From the NCBI RefSeq assembly GCF_014648575.1, contig NZ_BMRJ01000001.1, forward strand, positions 797,440 through 861,439: a stretch of DNA of 64,000 nt. The letters run 5' to 3'. Below, piece after piece: positions 39,359 to 48,840 of this stretch. The notes beneath the pieces are model-generated. The model worked only from the letters and a program-made list of their open reading frames with translations. It was not told the DNA's origin and did not search any database. Source of the DNA: Agromyces mediolanus (GTDB taxonomy: Bacteria > Actinomycetota > Actinomycetes > Actinomycetales > Microbacteriaceae). The first letter of the stretch is position 1. Every line of letters begins with the position of its first letter. The position numbers and the translations under genes were made by a program.

Positions 39359-40644
39359 GCCGTCGCCCCCTCTTCGGCGGCCGGGGCGTCGTCGGGCGCG
39401 GACGCGGAGGCCGGATGGGCGGGGGGCGCCGGGGCATCGACGATGCGGCCCGCGTCGATGTGCACGATCGTCGCGGTGAGCGGCTCGGGTACGTCTTCGA
39501 GCACTGCTGCGGTGACGAGCACCTGCTCGTAGCCGCCGATCGCCGCGGCCAGACGTTCCCGCCGCAGGCGGTCGAGTTCGGCGAAGACGTCGTCGAGCAC
39601 GAGCACCGGGTCGCCGGTGGCCGAGTCGCGGCGCAGCAGCTCGGCGGCGGCGAGGCGCAGCGCGAGGGCGAACGACCAGGACTCGCCGTGGCTCGCGTAG
39701 CCCTTGGCCGGCAGGCCGTTGAGCAGCAGCAGCACGTCGTCGCGGTGCGGGCCGGCGAGCGTCACGCCGCGCTCGAGCTCCTTGCGGCGGAGCCCGCGGA
39801 GCGCGGCGGCGAAGCGCTCGGCCGTCGGCACGGCGGCGGCTCCCGTCGCGCTCGCGGCGGAGCCGTCGGCGGATGCCTCGCCCGAGGCATCCGCTGCGTC
39901 CGCCCGCGGTGCCGAGCGCGGCTCGTCGTCGTCCTCGGCGACCGCCCCGTCGATGGAGAGCACCGGCTGCAGCGACGGCCCGTGGTCGGCGTCGACGATC
40001 GAGTGGTACGCGGCCGCGAGCGGATCGGCGAGCTCCGCGAGGAGCGCGAGCCGCTGGTCGATGAGCTCGGCGCCGAGGGCGACGAGCCGCTCGTCCCAGA
40101 TGTCGAGCGTGGTGAGCTTGTCGGCGCCGAGCCCTCTGGCGCGGGCGCTCTTCAGCAGGGTGTTGCGCTGGCGGAGCACCCGGTCGTAGTCGCCCATGAC
40201 GCCGGCGAGCCGGGGCGAGCGCTGCACGAGCAGCTCGTCGAGCATGCGCCGGCGGACGCCGGGCTCGCCGCGCACGATGGCGAGGTCTTCGGGCGCGAAC
40301 AGCACGGTGTGCGCATAGCGCGGAAGCTCGCGGGTCTTGACCGGCGAGCGGTTGAGCTGCGCACGGTTCGCGCCCTGACGGTTGAGCTGCAGCTCGAGGA
40401 GGAGCTGGCGGTCGCCGTGCACGAGGAGGGCGCGGACGATGGCCGACTCGGCCCCGGCCCGCACGAGCGCCTGGTCGCCGGAGACCCGGTGCGAGCCGAG
40501 CGTGGCCAGGTAGCCGATCGACTCGACGAGGTTGGTCTTGCCCTGGCCGTTTCGGCCCACGAGCACGGTGGCGCCCGGGCCGAGCTCGAGCTCGGCGCGC
40601 TCGTAGTTGCGGAAGTCGGTGAGGGAGAGGCGGGCGACGTGCAC
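39355..40644 (-). CDS. recF: DNA replication/repair protein RecF with Ala/Asp-rich insert
   Basis: 429 residues from GTG 40644 (complement), chosen because GAGAGGAG then lies 8 bases away; two GTGs further upstream are alternatives. SMC-like ATPase: Walker [10 protein letters not shown] (30-38), signature [13 protein letters not shown], Walker [14 protein letters not shown]. Residues about 229-271 hold an acidic, Ala/Ser-rich insert ([17 protein letters not shown]...) absent in most RecF proteins; its DNA includes the hairpin GCGGATGCCTC...GAGGCATCCGC. The C-terminus is also extended and Ala/Pro-rich. Confidence 0.94.
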   Translation of the reverse strand: MHVARLSLTDFRNYERAELELGPGATVLVGRNGQGKTNLVESIGYLATLGSHRVSGDQALVRAGAESAIVRALLVHGDRQLLLELQLNRQGANRAQLNRSPVKTRELPRYAHTVLFAPEDLAIVRGEPGVRRRMLDELLVQRSPRLAGVMGDYDRVLRQRNTLLKSARARGLGADKLTTLDIWDERLVALGAELIDQRLALLAELADPLAAAYHSIVDADHGPSLQPVLSIDGAVAEDDDEPRSAPRADAADASGEASADGSAASATGAAAVPTAERFAAALRGLRRKELERGVTLAGPHRDDVLLLLNGLPAKGYASHGESWSFALALRLAAAELLRRDSATGDPVLVLDDVFAELDRLRRERLAAAIGGYEQVLVTAAVLEDVPEPLTATIVHIDAGRIVDAPAPPAHPASASAPDDAPAAEEGATA

Positions 40645-40708
40645 CGGCACCACTCCTCTCGCTCGACCTCCGTCTACGGTACCCGCGACCGCCGACAGCG
40701 GCGCGGGA

Positions 40709-41860
40709 TCAGCGCAGCAGCAGGTTCGGCTGCAGCAGGTAGCGGTAGCTGTCGCTGCCGGCCTGCTCGCGCGAGGTCTGGCTGGTGATGAGCACGGGCC
40801 CCGGCTTGTTGGGGTTCTCGGTCTTCGTGAACGAGACGCGCACGAACTCGGAGTGCACGGCGCCGAGCCCGTCGAGCAGGAACTGCGGCTTCAGCGAGAC
40901 GACGGTCTCGTCGCCGGTGAGGATGGCGTCGATCGACTCGGAGGCCTGGGCCTGCTCGCTGCCGATCGCCTCGAGGGTGAGGCCGTCGGGCGTGAACGAG
41001 TAGCGGAGGGCCGCCTCGCGCTCGAGCACGAGCGCGACACGTCGGGTGGCCTCGATGAGCTCGGCGGTGTTCACCACCGCGTAGTTGTCGACGACCTCGG
41101 GGAAGAGCCGGCGCACGGGCGGGAAGTTGCCCTTGATGAGCAGGCTCGTGACGGTCTTCTTGTCGGCGCTGAAGGCGATGAGCTCACGGTCGTCACGGCT
41201 CGTGATCGAGACCGAGATCGTGCCGGAGTGACCGAAGGTCTTGCCGACCTCCTGCAGGGTGCGGGCGGGGACGAGCGCGGTGAGCGCCTCCTCGGCCGTG
41301 GCGACGGAGCCGCCGTCCCAGTCGATCTCGCGCACGGCGACGCGGTAGCGGTCGGTGGCGACGAGGCCGAGGCTGTTCTCGCGGACCTCGAGCTGCACGC
41401 CCGTGATGACCGGCGTGACGTCGTCGCGGGACGCGGCGACGGCGACCTGCGCGACGGCGGCCGCGAACTCCTCGGCCGGGACGACGCCGGACTGGTCGCC
41501 GATCTCGGGGATCGAGGGGTACTCCTCGACCGGCATCGAGAGCAGCGTGAAGCTCGCCGAGCCGCAGCTGACCTGGATGCGGTTCTCTTCGGTGGCGATG
41601 CGCACCGGGGCGTTGGGCAGACGGCCCGCGATCTCGGCGAGGAGTCGGCCGGAGACGAGCACGGTGCCCGGCTCCTCGACGTCTGCCTGGATCTCGGTCT
41701 GGCTGGAGACCTCGTAATCGAAGGAGGAGAGGACGAGCCCGTCTTCGTTCGCCTGGATCAGGACGCCGGAGAGGATGGGCAACGTCGTCCGCTGCGGGAG
41801 CAGCTTGACCGCGAACGACACGGCCTCGCTGAAGACGTCGCGGTTGACCTGGAACTTCAC
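40709..41860 (-). CDS. dnaN: DNA polymerase III beta sliding clamp
   Basis: 383 residues from GTG 41860 (complement), with AGGAGA upstream. It begins [16 protein letters not shown] and shows the three-domain clamp pattern with [22 protein letters not shown] and GPVLITSQ near the end. It encircles DNA and tethers the polymerase. It follows dnaA across 442 bp of origin DNA and precedes recF by 64 bases. Confidence 0.97.
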   Translation of the reverse strand: MKFQVNRDVFSEAVSFAVKLLPQRTTLPILSGVLIQANEDGLVLSSFDYEVSSQTEIQADVEEPGTVLVSGRLLAEIAGRLPNAPVRIATEENRIQVSCGSASFTLLSMPVEEYPSIPEIGDQSGVVPAEEFAAAVAQVAVAASRDDVTPVITGVQLEVRENSLGLVATDRYRVAVREIDWDGGSVATAEEALTALVPARTLQEVGKTFGHSGTISVSITSRDDRELIAFSADKKTVTSLLIKGNFPPVRRLFPEVVDNYAVVNTAELIEATRRVALVLEREAALRYSFTPDGLTLEAIGSEQAQASESIDAILTGDETVVSLKPQFLLDGLGAVHSEFVRVSFTKTENPNKPGPVLITSQTSREQAGSDSYRYLLQPNLLLR

Positions 41861-42302
41861 GGCTCTCCTGTCGTCATGGCGCGTGCTCCGCACGACCGTG
41901 CCCTCCCGCGTCGGTGGACGCGGGTTCCCATGCTATCGAGCGACCTTCGAGGCATCCACACCGTCAGGTTGTCGAATCCCCGTCATTGAAGGCTTAAGTC
42001 TCTTAACGGTGTTAACCGCTGTGGAAACTGTGGATGGTGTTCGGAGATCCGCGGAGTGATGCCGATCCGGGCCCATTCGATCTGTGCACACCGTGTGGGA
42101 ATCACCGAGGGGACACTGAACGGTGTGCTGGGACGAATTCGGGTTGTACACAGGCCGAGCTCGCGTCTCAACAGCTGGGAGCCGGTTGCTCGTTAACAAT
42201 CCACAGGCTTTCCACAATTGTGGGGAACGCCCCGAACGGCCCGCAGAACGCGGTCTGCGGCCGCTCCGAGGCATCCTTCGAACCCGCCGCGACGGCCGGA
42301 AC
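41861..42302. other. oriC: oriC, dnaA-dnaN intergenic region
   Basis: 442 bp without a gene. DnaA-box-like sites: GCATCCACA (41952-41960), GTTTCCACA (42028-42020), CCATCCACA (42037-42029), TTGTACACA (42144-42152, one mismatch to TTGTCCACA), CAATCCACA (42197-42205), CTTTCCACA (42208-42216) and TTCCCCACA (42227-42219). A relatively AT-rich stretch at 41984-42016 next to dnaN, with TTAA repeats, is a candidate unwinding element. No perfect box is present, so recognition must rely on weak, clustered sites. Confidence 0.8.
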
Positions 42303-43721
42303 TCAGCGGTAGCGCGCGGTCTGCTTGATGCGGGCGGTGAGCTCGGTGACCTGGTTGTAGATCGAGCGGCGCTCCTTCATGAGCTCCGAGATCTTCTTGT
42401 TCGCGTACATGACCGTGGTGTGGTCGCGATTGCCGAACAGCTGCCCGATCTTCGGCAGCGAGAGGCTCGTCAGCTCGCGGCAGAGGTACATCGCGATCTG
42501 CCGCGCCGTGGCGACCGCCTGTGAGCGGCTCGAACCGTAGAGGTCGTCGACCGTGAGCTTGAAGTAGTCCGCCGTCGCCGTGATGATGTCGACCGGCGCG
42601 ATGACGTTGTCGGAGTCGTCGGTGATGAGGTCCTTCAGCACCGTCTGCACGAGCGGCATGTCGACCGGCGTGCGGTTGAGGCTCGCGAACGCGGTGACGC
42701 GGATCAGCGTGCCTTCGAGCTCGCGGATGTTGCTCGAGACCTTCGAGGCCATGTACTCGAGGATGTCGTCGGGCACCTGCAGCCGCTCCGACTGGGCCTT
42801 CTTGCGGAGGATCGCGATGCGCGTCTCGAGGTCGGGCGCCTGCACATCCGTGATGAGGCCCCACTCGAAGCGGCTGCGCATGCGGTCCTCGAAGCCGGTC
42901 AGGTGCTTGGGCGGCACGTCGCTCGTGATCACGACCTGCTTGTTGTGGTCGTGCAGCGTGTTGAAGGTGTGGAAGAACGCCTCCTGCGTCTCCGCCTTGC
43001 CCTGCAGGAACTGGATGTCGTCGATCAGCAGGATGTCGATGTTGCGGTAGCGCTGCTGGAAGAGCGAGCCGCGGTTGTTCGCGATCGAGTTGATGAAGTC
43101 ATTCGTGAACTCCTCGCTCGAGACGTAGCGCACGCGGATGCCGGGATAGAGGCTCATCGCGTAGTGGCCGATGGCGTGCAGGAGGTGCGTCTTGCCGAGA
43201 CCGGAGTCGCCGTAGATGAAGAGCGGGTTGTACGCCTTGGCGGGCGCCTCGGCCACGGCGACGGCGGCGGCGTGCGCGAAGCGGTTCGACTGGCCGATGA
43301 CGAAGCTGTCAAAGGAGTACTTCGGATTCAGCCGCGAGTCGCGCGGGCGGTCCTGCGGGGAGCTCTCGAAGACGGCCGGCGGGGCGGCGTGCAGTTCCAC
43401 GGGCTCCGCGTACTCGTCGCCCGGGCCCTGCGGCTCGCTCGGGCGCACCTCTTCGAGCTCGGGGTTCACGACGACGTAGAAGGAGGTCACCGGTGACGGC
43501 ACGTCGAGCTCCGACATCGCCGCCAGCAGCGGCACCCGCATCCGCTGGTTGAGCATGCTGGCGGTGAACTCGTTCGGCACCTCGAGGTAGAAGGTGCCGG
43601 CGGCGATGCCCTTCGGCTCGACGAGGTTCAGGAAGCCCTGCAGCATGGGGGTGATCGCGTCGTCCTGCGAGAGTCGCTCGAGCACCGTCGCCCACGTCTC
43701 GGAAATGGGCTGTTCCGTCAT
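42303..43721 (-). CDS. dnaA: Chromosomal replication initiator DnaA
   Basis: 472 residues from ATG 43721 (complement); the frame upstream to 43928 has no conserved residues. Domain I ISETWATVLERL, a Pro/Glu linker (residues about 85-125), AAA+ domain with GDSGLGKTH (Walker A), LLIDDIQFLQGK (Walker B), and domain IV with SSRSQAVATARQIAMYLCREL and NRDHTTVMYA, the box-binding signature. It opens oriC. GGGAG lies just before the ATG. Divergent from rpmH. Confidence 0.98.
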   Translation of the reverse strand: MTEQPISETWATVLERLSQDDAITPMLQGFLNLVEPKGIAAGTFYLEVPNEFTASMLNQRMRVPLLAAMSELDVPSPVTSFYVVVNPELEEVRPSEPQGPGDEYAEPVELHAAPPAVFESSPQDRPRDSRLNPKYSFDSFVIGQSNRFAHAAAVAVAEAPAKAYNPLFIYGDSGLGKTHLLHAIGHYAMSLYPGIRVRYVSSEEFTNDFINSIANNRGSLFQQRYRNIDILLIDDIQFLQGKAETQEAFFHTFNTLHDHNKQVVITSDVPPKHLTGFEDRMRSRFEWGLITDVQAPDLETRIAILRKKAQSERLQVPDDILEYMASKVSSNIRELEGTLIRVTAFASLNRTPVDMPLVQTVLKDLITDDSDNVIAPVDIITATADYFKLTVDDLYGSSRSQAVATARQIAMYLCRELTSLSLPKIGQLFGNRDHTTVMYANKKISELMKERRSIYNQVTELTARIKQTARYR

Positions 43722-44156
43722 TGCTCCCCGCAATCTGCCGCGCTCGGCTGTGCGCCGTCGATCGAACGCATTCTCCGGTCCCCCTCCGGAGCGCGAAACG
43801 GCGCCAGGCGAATTGTTCACAATGTTGTCCACCGCCTGTGAGCAGATCGGCCGGAAACCCGATGATTCCGCGTTCGAGGCTGGGGATAACTGGTCACTCA
43901 CGCTAGCGAATGGATGTGCCGCCGACAAATGCCGCGAGCGGGATTCGACGCGCCCGGCGTGTCGATCCTCAGCGCTCGCGCAGGATGGCGGGATACTGTG
44001 TGGTTCGATCGCCGAAGGTCTCGGTCGTGGTCGGTTTGACCCCAGCGCGCCCAGGCCGTAGTTTTAATAGGTTGACCGCCGCCCTTTGGGCACCCAGTTT
44101 TCCCGCAGACGCACCGTTGACGCGTCGCGAGGAGAGTCCGACAGCCGGAGAGAAGA
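43722..44156. other. dnaA-rpmH divergent region with additional DnaA boxes
   Basis: 435 bp without a gene. TTGTTCACA (43813-43821) and TTGTCCACC (43825-43833) each have one mismatch to TTGTCCACA; TTATCCCCA (43889-43881) has one mismatch to TTATCCACA. They stand 90-170 bases upstream of dnaA, fitting both autoregulation and an origin function. The rpmH promoter is at 44036-44064. Confidence 0.7.
44036..44064 (+). promoter_or_regulatory. Candidate rpmH promoter
   Basis: TTGACC (44036-44041) and TAGTTT (44059-44064), spacer 17. The leader of about 85 bases to rpmH contains GAGGAGAG well upstream and GGAGAGAAG directly before the ATG. Confidence 0.5.
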
Positions 44157-44294
44157 ATGAGCAAGCGTACCTTCCAGCCCAACAACCGTCGTCGTGCCAA
44201 GAAGCACGGCTTCCGTCTGCGCATGCGCACCCGTGCCGGCCGCGCCATCCTGGCCGCTCGTCGTCGCAAGGGCCGCACCGAGCTCTCCGCGTAG
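44157..44294 (+). CDS. rpmH: 50S ribosomal protein L34
   Basis: 45 residues, [19 protein letters not shown] at the start and [11 protein letters not shown] at the end, the universal L34 pattern. Shine-Dalgarno CGGAGAG 6 bases upstream. It is followed by rnpA after 8 bases, the usual arrangement. Confidence 0.97.
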   Translation: MSKRTFQPNNRRRAKKHGFRLRMRTRAGRAILAARRRKGRTELSA

Positions 44295-44302
44295 TTCTTC
44301 CG

Positions 44303-44677
44303 GTGCTCGCCAAAGCCAATCGCCTCACGAGCGCCGATGACTATCGAGTCGTCGTGCGCCGTGGAGCGAAGGCGGTCGGCCCCAACACCGTGAGCTATCT
44401 GCGATCGGGTGAACCGGGATCGGCCGCACGCTTCGGCTTCATCGTCTCGAAGAAGGTCGGCACCGCCGTGCGACGCAATCTCGTGAGACGCCGCCTCAAG
44501 GCCGCGTGCTCCGAGCTCGTCGACAGCGGTGCCGTCGGCGTAGACATGGTGGTGCGAGCGCTCCCGACCGCGGCCGACGCCGATTGGGCGTCGTTGCGCG
44601 CGGAGGTCTTCTCGGCGTTCGAGCGCCGGGGCCGCCGCGTCGCCGCCCAGGCATCCGCTCCCTCTCGAGACGTGTGA
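44303..44677 (+). CDS. rnpA: Ribonuclease P protein component
   Basis: 124 residues from GTG 44303. AKANRLTSADDYRVVVRRG, RFGFIVSKKVGTAVRRNLVRRRLK (RNR motif, given in sections) and VVRALPTAAD are typical of RnpA. It helps the RNase P RNA cut tRNA leaders. The upstream part of the open frame overlaps rpmH and is a shadow. The yidD ATG follows 1 base after the stop. Confidence 0.95.
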   Translation: MLAKANRLTSADDYRVVVRRGAKAVGPNTVSYLRSGEPGSAARFGFIVSKKVGTAVRRNLVRRRLKAACSELVDSGAVGVDMVVRALPTAADADWASLRAEVFSAFERRGRRVAAQASAPSRDV

Positions 44678-44678
44678 C

Positions 44679-45161
44679 ATGCGAAACCTTGCGCGATTCG
44701 TGCTGCTGCTCCCCCGCAATGCCGGGGTCCTGCTGCTCCGCGGCTACCGCGCACTGATCTCGCCCCTCTACGGCGACGTCTGCCGCTACTACCCCTCGTG
44801 CTCGGCGTACGGGCTCGGCTCGGTGCAGCAGCGTGGGCTGATCGTCGGCTCGGCCCTGACCGCGTGGCGCATTCTCCGGTGCAACCCGTGGTCCGCCGGC
44901 GGCATCGACGACGTGCGGGCGGCTCGCCACGACCGGGATCGGATCACCCGCTTCGGCTGGGTCGTCCCCGCCGGCATGTTCCCCAAGGCCGAGGCCGCTG
45001 CAGAGGCGGCTCGACAGGCCCACCTGAGCGAGCACCTTCGTCGGGACGAGGCCGCGGCGGCTCGTCCGGCGGCGTCGCCCGCTCCAGTTCTCCGCACGCC
45101 CGCGCCGCTCGGCGCGCCCGTGCTCGCGACCTCCTCCCCCATCCCGTCCCGGAAGGACTGA
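44679..45161 (+). CDS. yidD: Membrane protein insertion efficiency factor YidD
   Basis: 160 residues; the conserved core is the first 80: YRALISPLYGDVCRYYPSCSAY and ILRCNPWSAGGIDDV. The remaining tail is Ala/Pro/Arg-rich, longer than in most YidD proteins. YidD aids YidC-dependent insertion. Location between rnpA and yidC is standard. Confidence 0.94.
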   Translation: MRNLARFVLLLPRNAGVLLLRGYRALISPLYGDVCRYYPSCSAYGLGSVQQRGLIVGSALTAWRILRCNPWSAGGIDDVRAARHDRDRITRFGWVVPAGMFPKAEAAAEAARQAHLSEHLRRDEAAAARPAASPAPVLRTPAPLGAPVLATSSPIPSRKD

Positions 45162-45164
45162 TCC

Positions 45165-46136
45165 TTGGATCTCATCGGCACGCTCCTATGGCCCATCAAG
45201 TGGGCCATCGAGCTGATTCTCGTGGCGTTCCACTGGCTGTGGACCACCATCGGCATGGACCCCGACGCCGGGGTCACCTGGGTGCTGTCGATCGTCGGCC
45301 TGGTCATCGTCGTCCGTGCCGCGCTCATCCCGATCTTCGTCAAGCAGATCAAGAGCCAGCGCCGCATGCTCGAGGTGGCGCCGCAGCTCAAGAAGATCCA
45401 GGACAAGTACAAGGGCAAGAAGGACCAGTTCTCGCGCGAGGCCATGTCGCGCGAGACCATGGACCTCTACAAGCGCACGGGCACCAACCCCCTCTCGTCG
45501 TGCCTCCCCCTCCTGCTGCAGATGCCGATCTTCTTCGGCCTGTTCTCGGTGCTGAACGACGCGCAGCACGACAAGGCGGGCGTCGGCCTGTTCACGCAGC
45601 AGCTCGCGAACTCCTTCGCGAACGCCGAGTTCTTCGGCGCGCCCCTGAAGTCGACCTTCATCGGCGAGTGGAACCACATGACGGCCGGCCAGCCGTTCAG
45701 CCTCTCGGTGATGCTCATCGCGCTCACGATGATCGTGCTGATGACCGCCTCGCAGTTCATCACCCAGCTGCAGATCGTCTCGAAGAACATGTCGCCGGAG
45801 ACCAAGGCGAGCCCGATGTTCCGTCAGCAGCGCATCCTGCTGTACCTGCTCCCCCTCGTGTTCGCCTTCTCCGGCGTCGCCTTCCCCCTCGGCGTCATGT
45901 TCTACTGGCTCGTCTCGAACTTCTGGACCATGGGCCAGCAGTTCGTCGTCATCCGCAACATGCCCACCCCCGGTAGCGAGGCGGCGAAGGCCCGCGAGGC
46001 CCGCCTCGCCAAGAAGGGCAAGCTCGTCGCCCCCGACGCTCCCGCCGCGGACGCCGAGGAGCCGGCGAAGCCGAAGACCACGCAGCGCCAGCAGCCCATC
46101 AACAAGTCGCGCGCGAAGAAGCAGAGCGGAAAGTGA
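45165..46136 (+). CDS. yidC: Membrane protein insertase YidC
   Basis: 323 residues from TTG 45165 with GGAAGGA upstream. Five helices; the hydrophilic groove Arg is in IVVRAALIPIF, and NPLSSCLPLLLQMPIFFGLF and FPLGVMFYWLVSNFWTMGQQ are conserved YidC segments. No lipobox, as usual in short actinobacterial YidC. The C-terminus is basic (RAKKQSGK) for ribosome contact. It overlaps the next gene by 4 bases (GTGA). Confidence 0.95.
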   Translation: MDLIGTLLWPIKWAIELILVAFHWLWTTIGMDPDAGVTWVLSIVGLVIVVRAALIPIFVKQIKSQRRMLEVAPQLKKIQDKYKGKKDQFSREAMSRETMDLYKRTGTNPLSSCLPLLLQMPIFFGLFSVLNDAQHDKAGVGLFTQQLANSFANAEFFGAPLKSTFIGEWNHMTAGQPFSLSVMLIALTMIVLMTASQFITQLQIVSKNMSPETKASPMFRQQRILLYLLPLVFAFSGVAFPLGVMFYWLVSNFWTMGQQFVVIRNMPTPGSEAAKAREARLAKKGKLVAPDAPAADAEEPAKPKTTQRQQPINKSRAKKQSGK

Positions 46137-46639
46137 CCGACATGACTGACGTGAAGCAGGACACCGAGGAACGCACCCTCTCGCAGATCGAAGAAGAGGG
46201 TGACATCGCGGCCGACTACATCGAGGAGCTGCTCGACATCTGCGATCTCGATGGCGACATCGATATCGACGCCCGCAACGGCCGCGCTTACGTCTCGGTC
46301 AATGCCGGTGACGGCGCGAACCTCGAGTTGCTGTCGAAGCCCGACACGGTCAATGCGCTGCAGGAGCTCACTCGCCTCGCCGTGCAGAGCCGGACCGGGG
46401 CGTTCTCGCGCCTCATCCTCGACATCGGCGGCTCGCGTGACGCGCGTCGCACGGAGCTCGCGGCGCTGGTCTCGCGTGCTGCCGAGCGCATCGACGGTGG
46501 TGCCGCCGAGGCTGCGTTGCCTCCGATGTCGTCGTACGAGCGCAAGCTGGTGCACGACCTCGTGGCTGAGCGTGGCCTGCACTCGGCGTCGCGGGGTGAA
46601 GGCGCCGACCGGCACACGGTCATCACGCGCGTCGGCTGA
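46133..46639 (+). CDS. jag: Jag/KhpB-type RNA-binding protein (KH plus R3H)
   Basis: 168 residues from GTG 46133 (ATG 46142 possible). An acidic N-terminus, a KH-II-like segment (ADYIEELLDICDLDGDIDIDARNGRAYVSV), and a C-terminal R3H domain (RRTELAALVSRAAE; PPMSSYERKLVHDLVAERGL; VITRVG). The Jag-N domain of Firmicutes is missing, as in other Actinobacteria. It binds RNA and is coupled to yidC. Confidence 0.9.
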   Translation: MTDMTDVKQDTEERTLSQIEEEGDIAADYIEELLDICDLDGDIDIDARNGRAYVSVNAGDGANLELLSKPDTVNALQELTRLAVQSRTGAFSRLILDIGGSRDARRTELAALVSRAAERIDGGAAEAALPPMSSYERKLVHDLVAERGLHSASRGEGADRHTVITRVG

Positions 46640-46647
46640 TCACCGCG

Positions 46648-47313
46648 GTGGCGGATGTTTCACGTGAAACGATGACCGAGAACCTGGAGCCGGAGCCGGC
46701 TTTTGCGGCTGAGTTGTTCGGCGAGACGCTGCCGAAAGCTCGCGCCTTCACGGAGGCGCTCGCGAAGCACGGCGAGGAGCTGGGTCTGATCGGCCCGCTC
46801 GAACTGCCGCGCCTGTGGACTCGCCATATCATCAACAGTGGTCTGGTCGCACCCTTGCTGCGGCCCGGCCACGTGGGAGACGTCGGCTCGGGAGCCGGGC
46901 TCCCGGGGCTCGTGCTCGCGATTGCACGACCGGACGTTTCATTCACGCTTATCGAGCCGATGGAGCGTCGCGTGGCGTGGCTCGAGCAGCAGGCGGCCGA
47001 GCTCGAGCTGACGAACGTCTCAGTGATGCGGGCGCGAGCCGAAGAGGCGAAGCTCAAGGGCGCCCTGGATCAGGTGACCGCGCGAGCCGTGAGCGCACTG
47101 CGCACGTTGATTCCCATGACCGCTCCCCTGCTGAAGCCAGGGGGTGAACTCGTGCTGATGAAGGGCGCGAGTGTCGAGCAGGAGATCGCGGGCGCCGAGA
47201 AGGCGATGCGCAAGTTCCGCCTTCGCGACGCGGAGGTCATCGTGCTCGGCGAGGGCAAGGTCGACGAGCGCGAAGTGACGCGCGTGTTCCGCGCGACGGT
47301 CGCCGTCGGCTGA
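46648..47313 (+). CDS. rsmG: 16S rRNA (guanine-527-N7) methyltransferase RsmG
   Basis: 221 residues if started at GTG 46648, or 213 from ATG 46672 after the parS site. SAM-binding motif HVGDVGSGAGLPGLVLAIA, then VTARAVSALRTLI and KPGGELVLMKG. It methylates G527 in the decoding site. The first codons include a parS (encoding VSRET). The start is uncertain because the parS sequence fixes the codons around it and no clear ribosome binding site is present. Confidence 0.92.
   Translation: MADVSRETMTENLEPEPAFAAELFGETLPKARAFTEALAKHGEELGLIGPLELPRLWTRHIINSGLVAPLLRPGHVGDVGSGAGLPGLVLAIARPDVSFTLIEPMERRVAWLEQQAAELELTNVSVMRARAEEAKLKGALDQVTARAVSALRTLIPMTAPLLKPGGELVLMKGASVEQEIAGAEKAMRKFRLRDAEVIVLGEGKVDEREVTRVFRATVAVG
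46656..46671. other. parS: parS site 1 (5' end of rsmG)
   Basis: TGTTTCACGTGAAACG, one mismatch at the last base to the ParB-binding consensus TGTTTCACGTGAAACA. It lies at the start of rsmG. Confidence 0.93.
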
Positions 47314-47560
47314 CGCGGGCTTGGGCTGTTCCTGCCTACTGTCTCAGCACGGCGGGTGGCCCCATGGTTCGGTGGTTCACGTGGCACGCTCGCGCGATGC
47401 GTCAGGTTCTTTGAAGAGATCTCGCGCCGTCTCGGTCTCGCCGTTGCTCCTCGTCATCGACGCACGTCGTAGGGGTCACGTCGGGCTTGGCTGCTGGTGC
47501 GCAAAGGGAACTTGGCCGTGGTGGGAAGGAACGAGCGAACCCCATCTGCTCGCGCTGACG

Positions 47561-47576
47561 TGTTTCACGTGAAACA
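47561..47576. other. parS: parS site 2
   Basis: TGTTTCACGTGAAACA, perfect consensus, 250 bp downstream of rsmG. Confidence 0.96.
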
Positions 47577-47821
47577 TCGCTGGACAGCCACGCCCGCCGG
47601 CTCACACCAGCTGGTCAGCTAGGCGCTTGATCGGGAGTCCGCGAACTGGATCTGCCGGGGTTCGCCTTGGCTCTTCTCACCGAGCGGTGTGAGAGAGCCC
47701 GAGGTGAACATGTTCCGCGGTTGGCGGGCGTGCGATGGCGTGTGGGTACGTGTTGACTCCTTGGGGCCGGCGGACCCGTCGAACGTCTCCGACCCGTCTG
47801 AGTCATCGGTCTCTCCACACT

Positions 47822-47938
47822 TGTCGGGTTCCTCGGGTTCCTCGGGTTCCTCGGACGTCTTCGGTGTCTTCGGTGTCTTCGGACTCTCCGGACTCTTCGG
47901 ACCTCTCGGAGTCCTCGGTCTCCTCGGATGTCTTGGCC
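47822..47938. repeat. 9-bp tandem repeat tract, about 13 units
   Basis: Thirteen degenerate units of 9 bp, from TGTCGGGTT, CCTCGGGTT (twice) and CCTCGGACG to TCTTCGGTG (twice), TCTTCGGAC and TCCTCGGAT. On the plus strand the reading frame gives Ser/Gly/Val/Phe runs, on the minus strand Glu/Pro/Lys/Thr runs; neither looks like a real protein. The tract lies midway between parS 2 and parS 3. Confidence 0.8.
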
Positions 47939-48643
47939 GGTCCCGGCGGACACCGTCGTACAGCACAGACGCCCCCGGTGCGCGCCGGGCCAGAGCGTGC
48001 GCTGGACAGAACGGACGGGTGGGCGATGCGCCGTCCTTCAGTGACATCGGCTGCGCTGGATGCGACGCTCACCGACATGGCCTCCGCTTGCCTTCGGCCT
48101 GTGGGCTGGCGTTGGCGCGAGGTGGACGCTGCTGAGCATGCTTGTGCTTGCCTCGCGTGAGGGAGGTCACCTGAAGTATGAGTTGACACGCCTACCGCTG
48201 ACTCTCCCGCTGCTTGACGGGCGAGCGTGCGAGTTTGGCGGCACGAGCTTGCTGGCGCGAGTCGGCCTACCGAGGCGCGATGGATGTGGTTTCCGTCGCC
48301 GATAGCTCAGACTGCGCTCTTCCTGCCCGATCGCGAGACCTGGCGTCAGTGTGGCGGCGGTATGCAGGCTGACCCATTCGTGACTTCGCAGCTGTCGAGG
48401 CTGGCGGCGGAGAGCCACTGCGCCTTGGGGAGTGTCGACTACACGCGCTCCCCGACCATGGCCCTCAACGGTACTACCTCGCGGCTCGCGGTGTCGACGC
48501 GCATCAATCTTTAACCAACCGATGAGTGCGCTGTTCTCCGACCGGACCCGCGTCGCTCTTGGCCAGGGACTCTGCGCCTTGTGCAAGGAGCTCGCGAAGC
48601 TCTCGAGGTTCCGACGCGGGTCCACCTCCTCGCGGCACGGCGA

Positions 48644-48659
48644 AGTTTCACGTGAAACA
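48644..48659. other. parS: parS site 3
   Basis: AGTTTCACGTGAAACA, one mismatch at the first base to the consensus. Confidence 0.93.
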
Positions 48660-48824
48660 CTGCGCTGATCGAGCTCGTCCCGATCCCTGCACCTACCGTT
48701 CAACGTGCTCTTGGGTCGGTCGCCTGTGGTGGCTCTGCGGCGCACAAGCCGCGAGGCTTCCTCCGCGAGCGGCGGTTCGTCGGCTGAAGTCATGGAGAGC
48801 CCTTGCGAACTCGCTCAGTCGTCA

Positions 48825-48840
48825 TGTTTCACGTGAAACG
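48825..48840. other. parS: parS site 4
   Basis: TGTTTCACGTGAAACG, one mismatch at the last base; 181 bp after site 3. Confidence 0.93.

Noticed and set aside
47375..47390. Further parS-like site (TTCACGTGGCAC)
   Set aside because: Only half of the palindrome matches; several mismatches in the second arm.
47822..47938. CRISPR-like array
   Set aside because: The units are 9 bp, contiguous and degenerate, without spacers or cas genes.
47619..48047. 142-aa minus-strand frame with Glu-Pro-Glu repeats
   Set aside because: Its apparent protein repeat is just the 9-bp DNA repeat; the other frames are open as well and no homologue is recognisable.
48167..48793. 208-aa minus-strand frame across parS 3
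   Set aside because: Arg-rich, no homology, contains VSRET only because it reads through the palindromic parS; no ribosome binding site.
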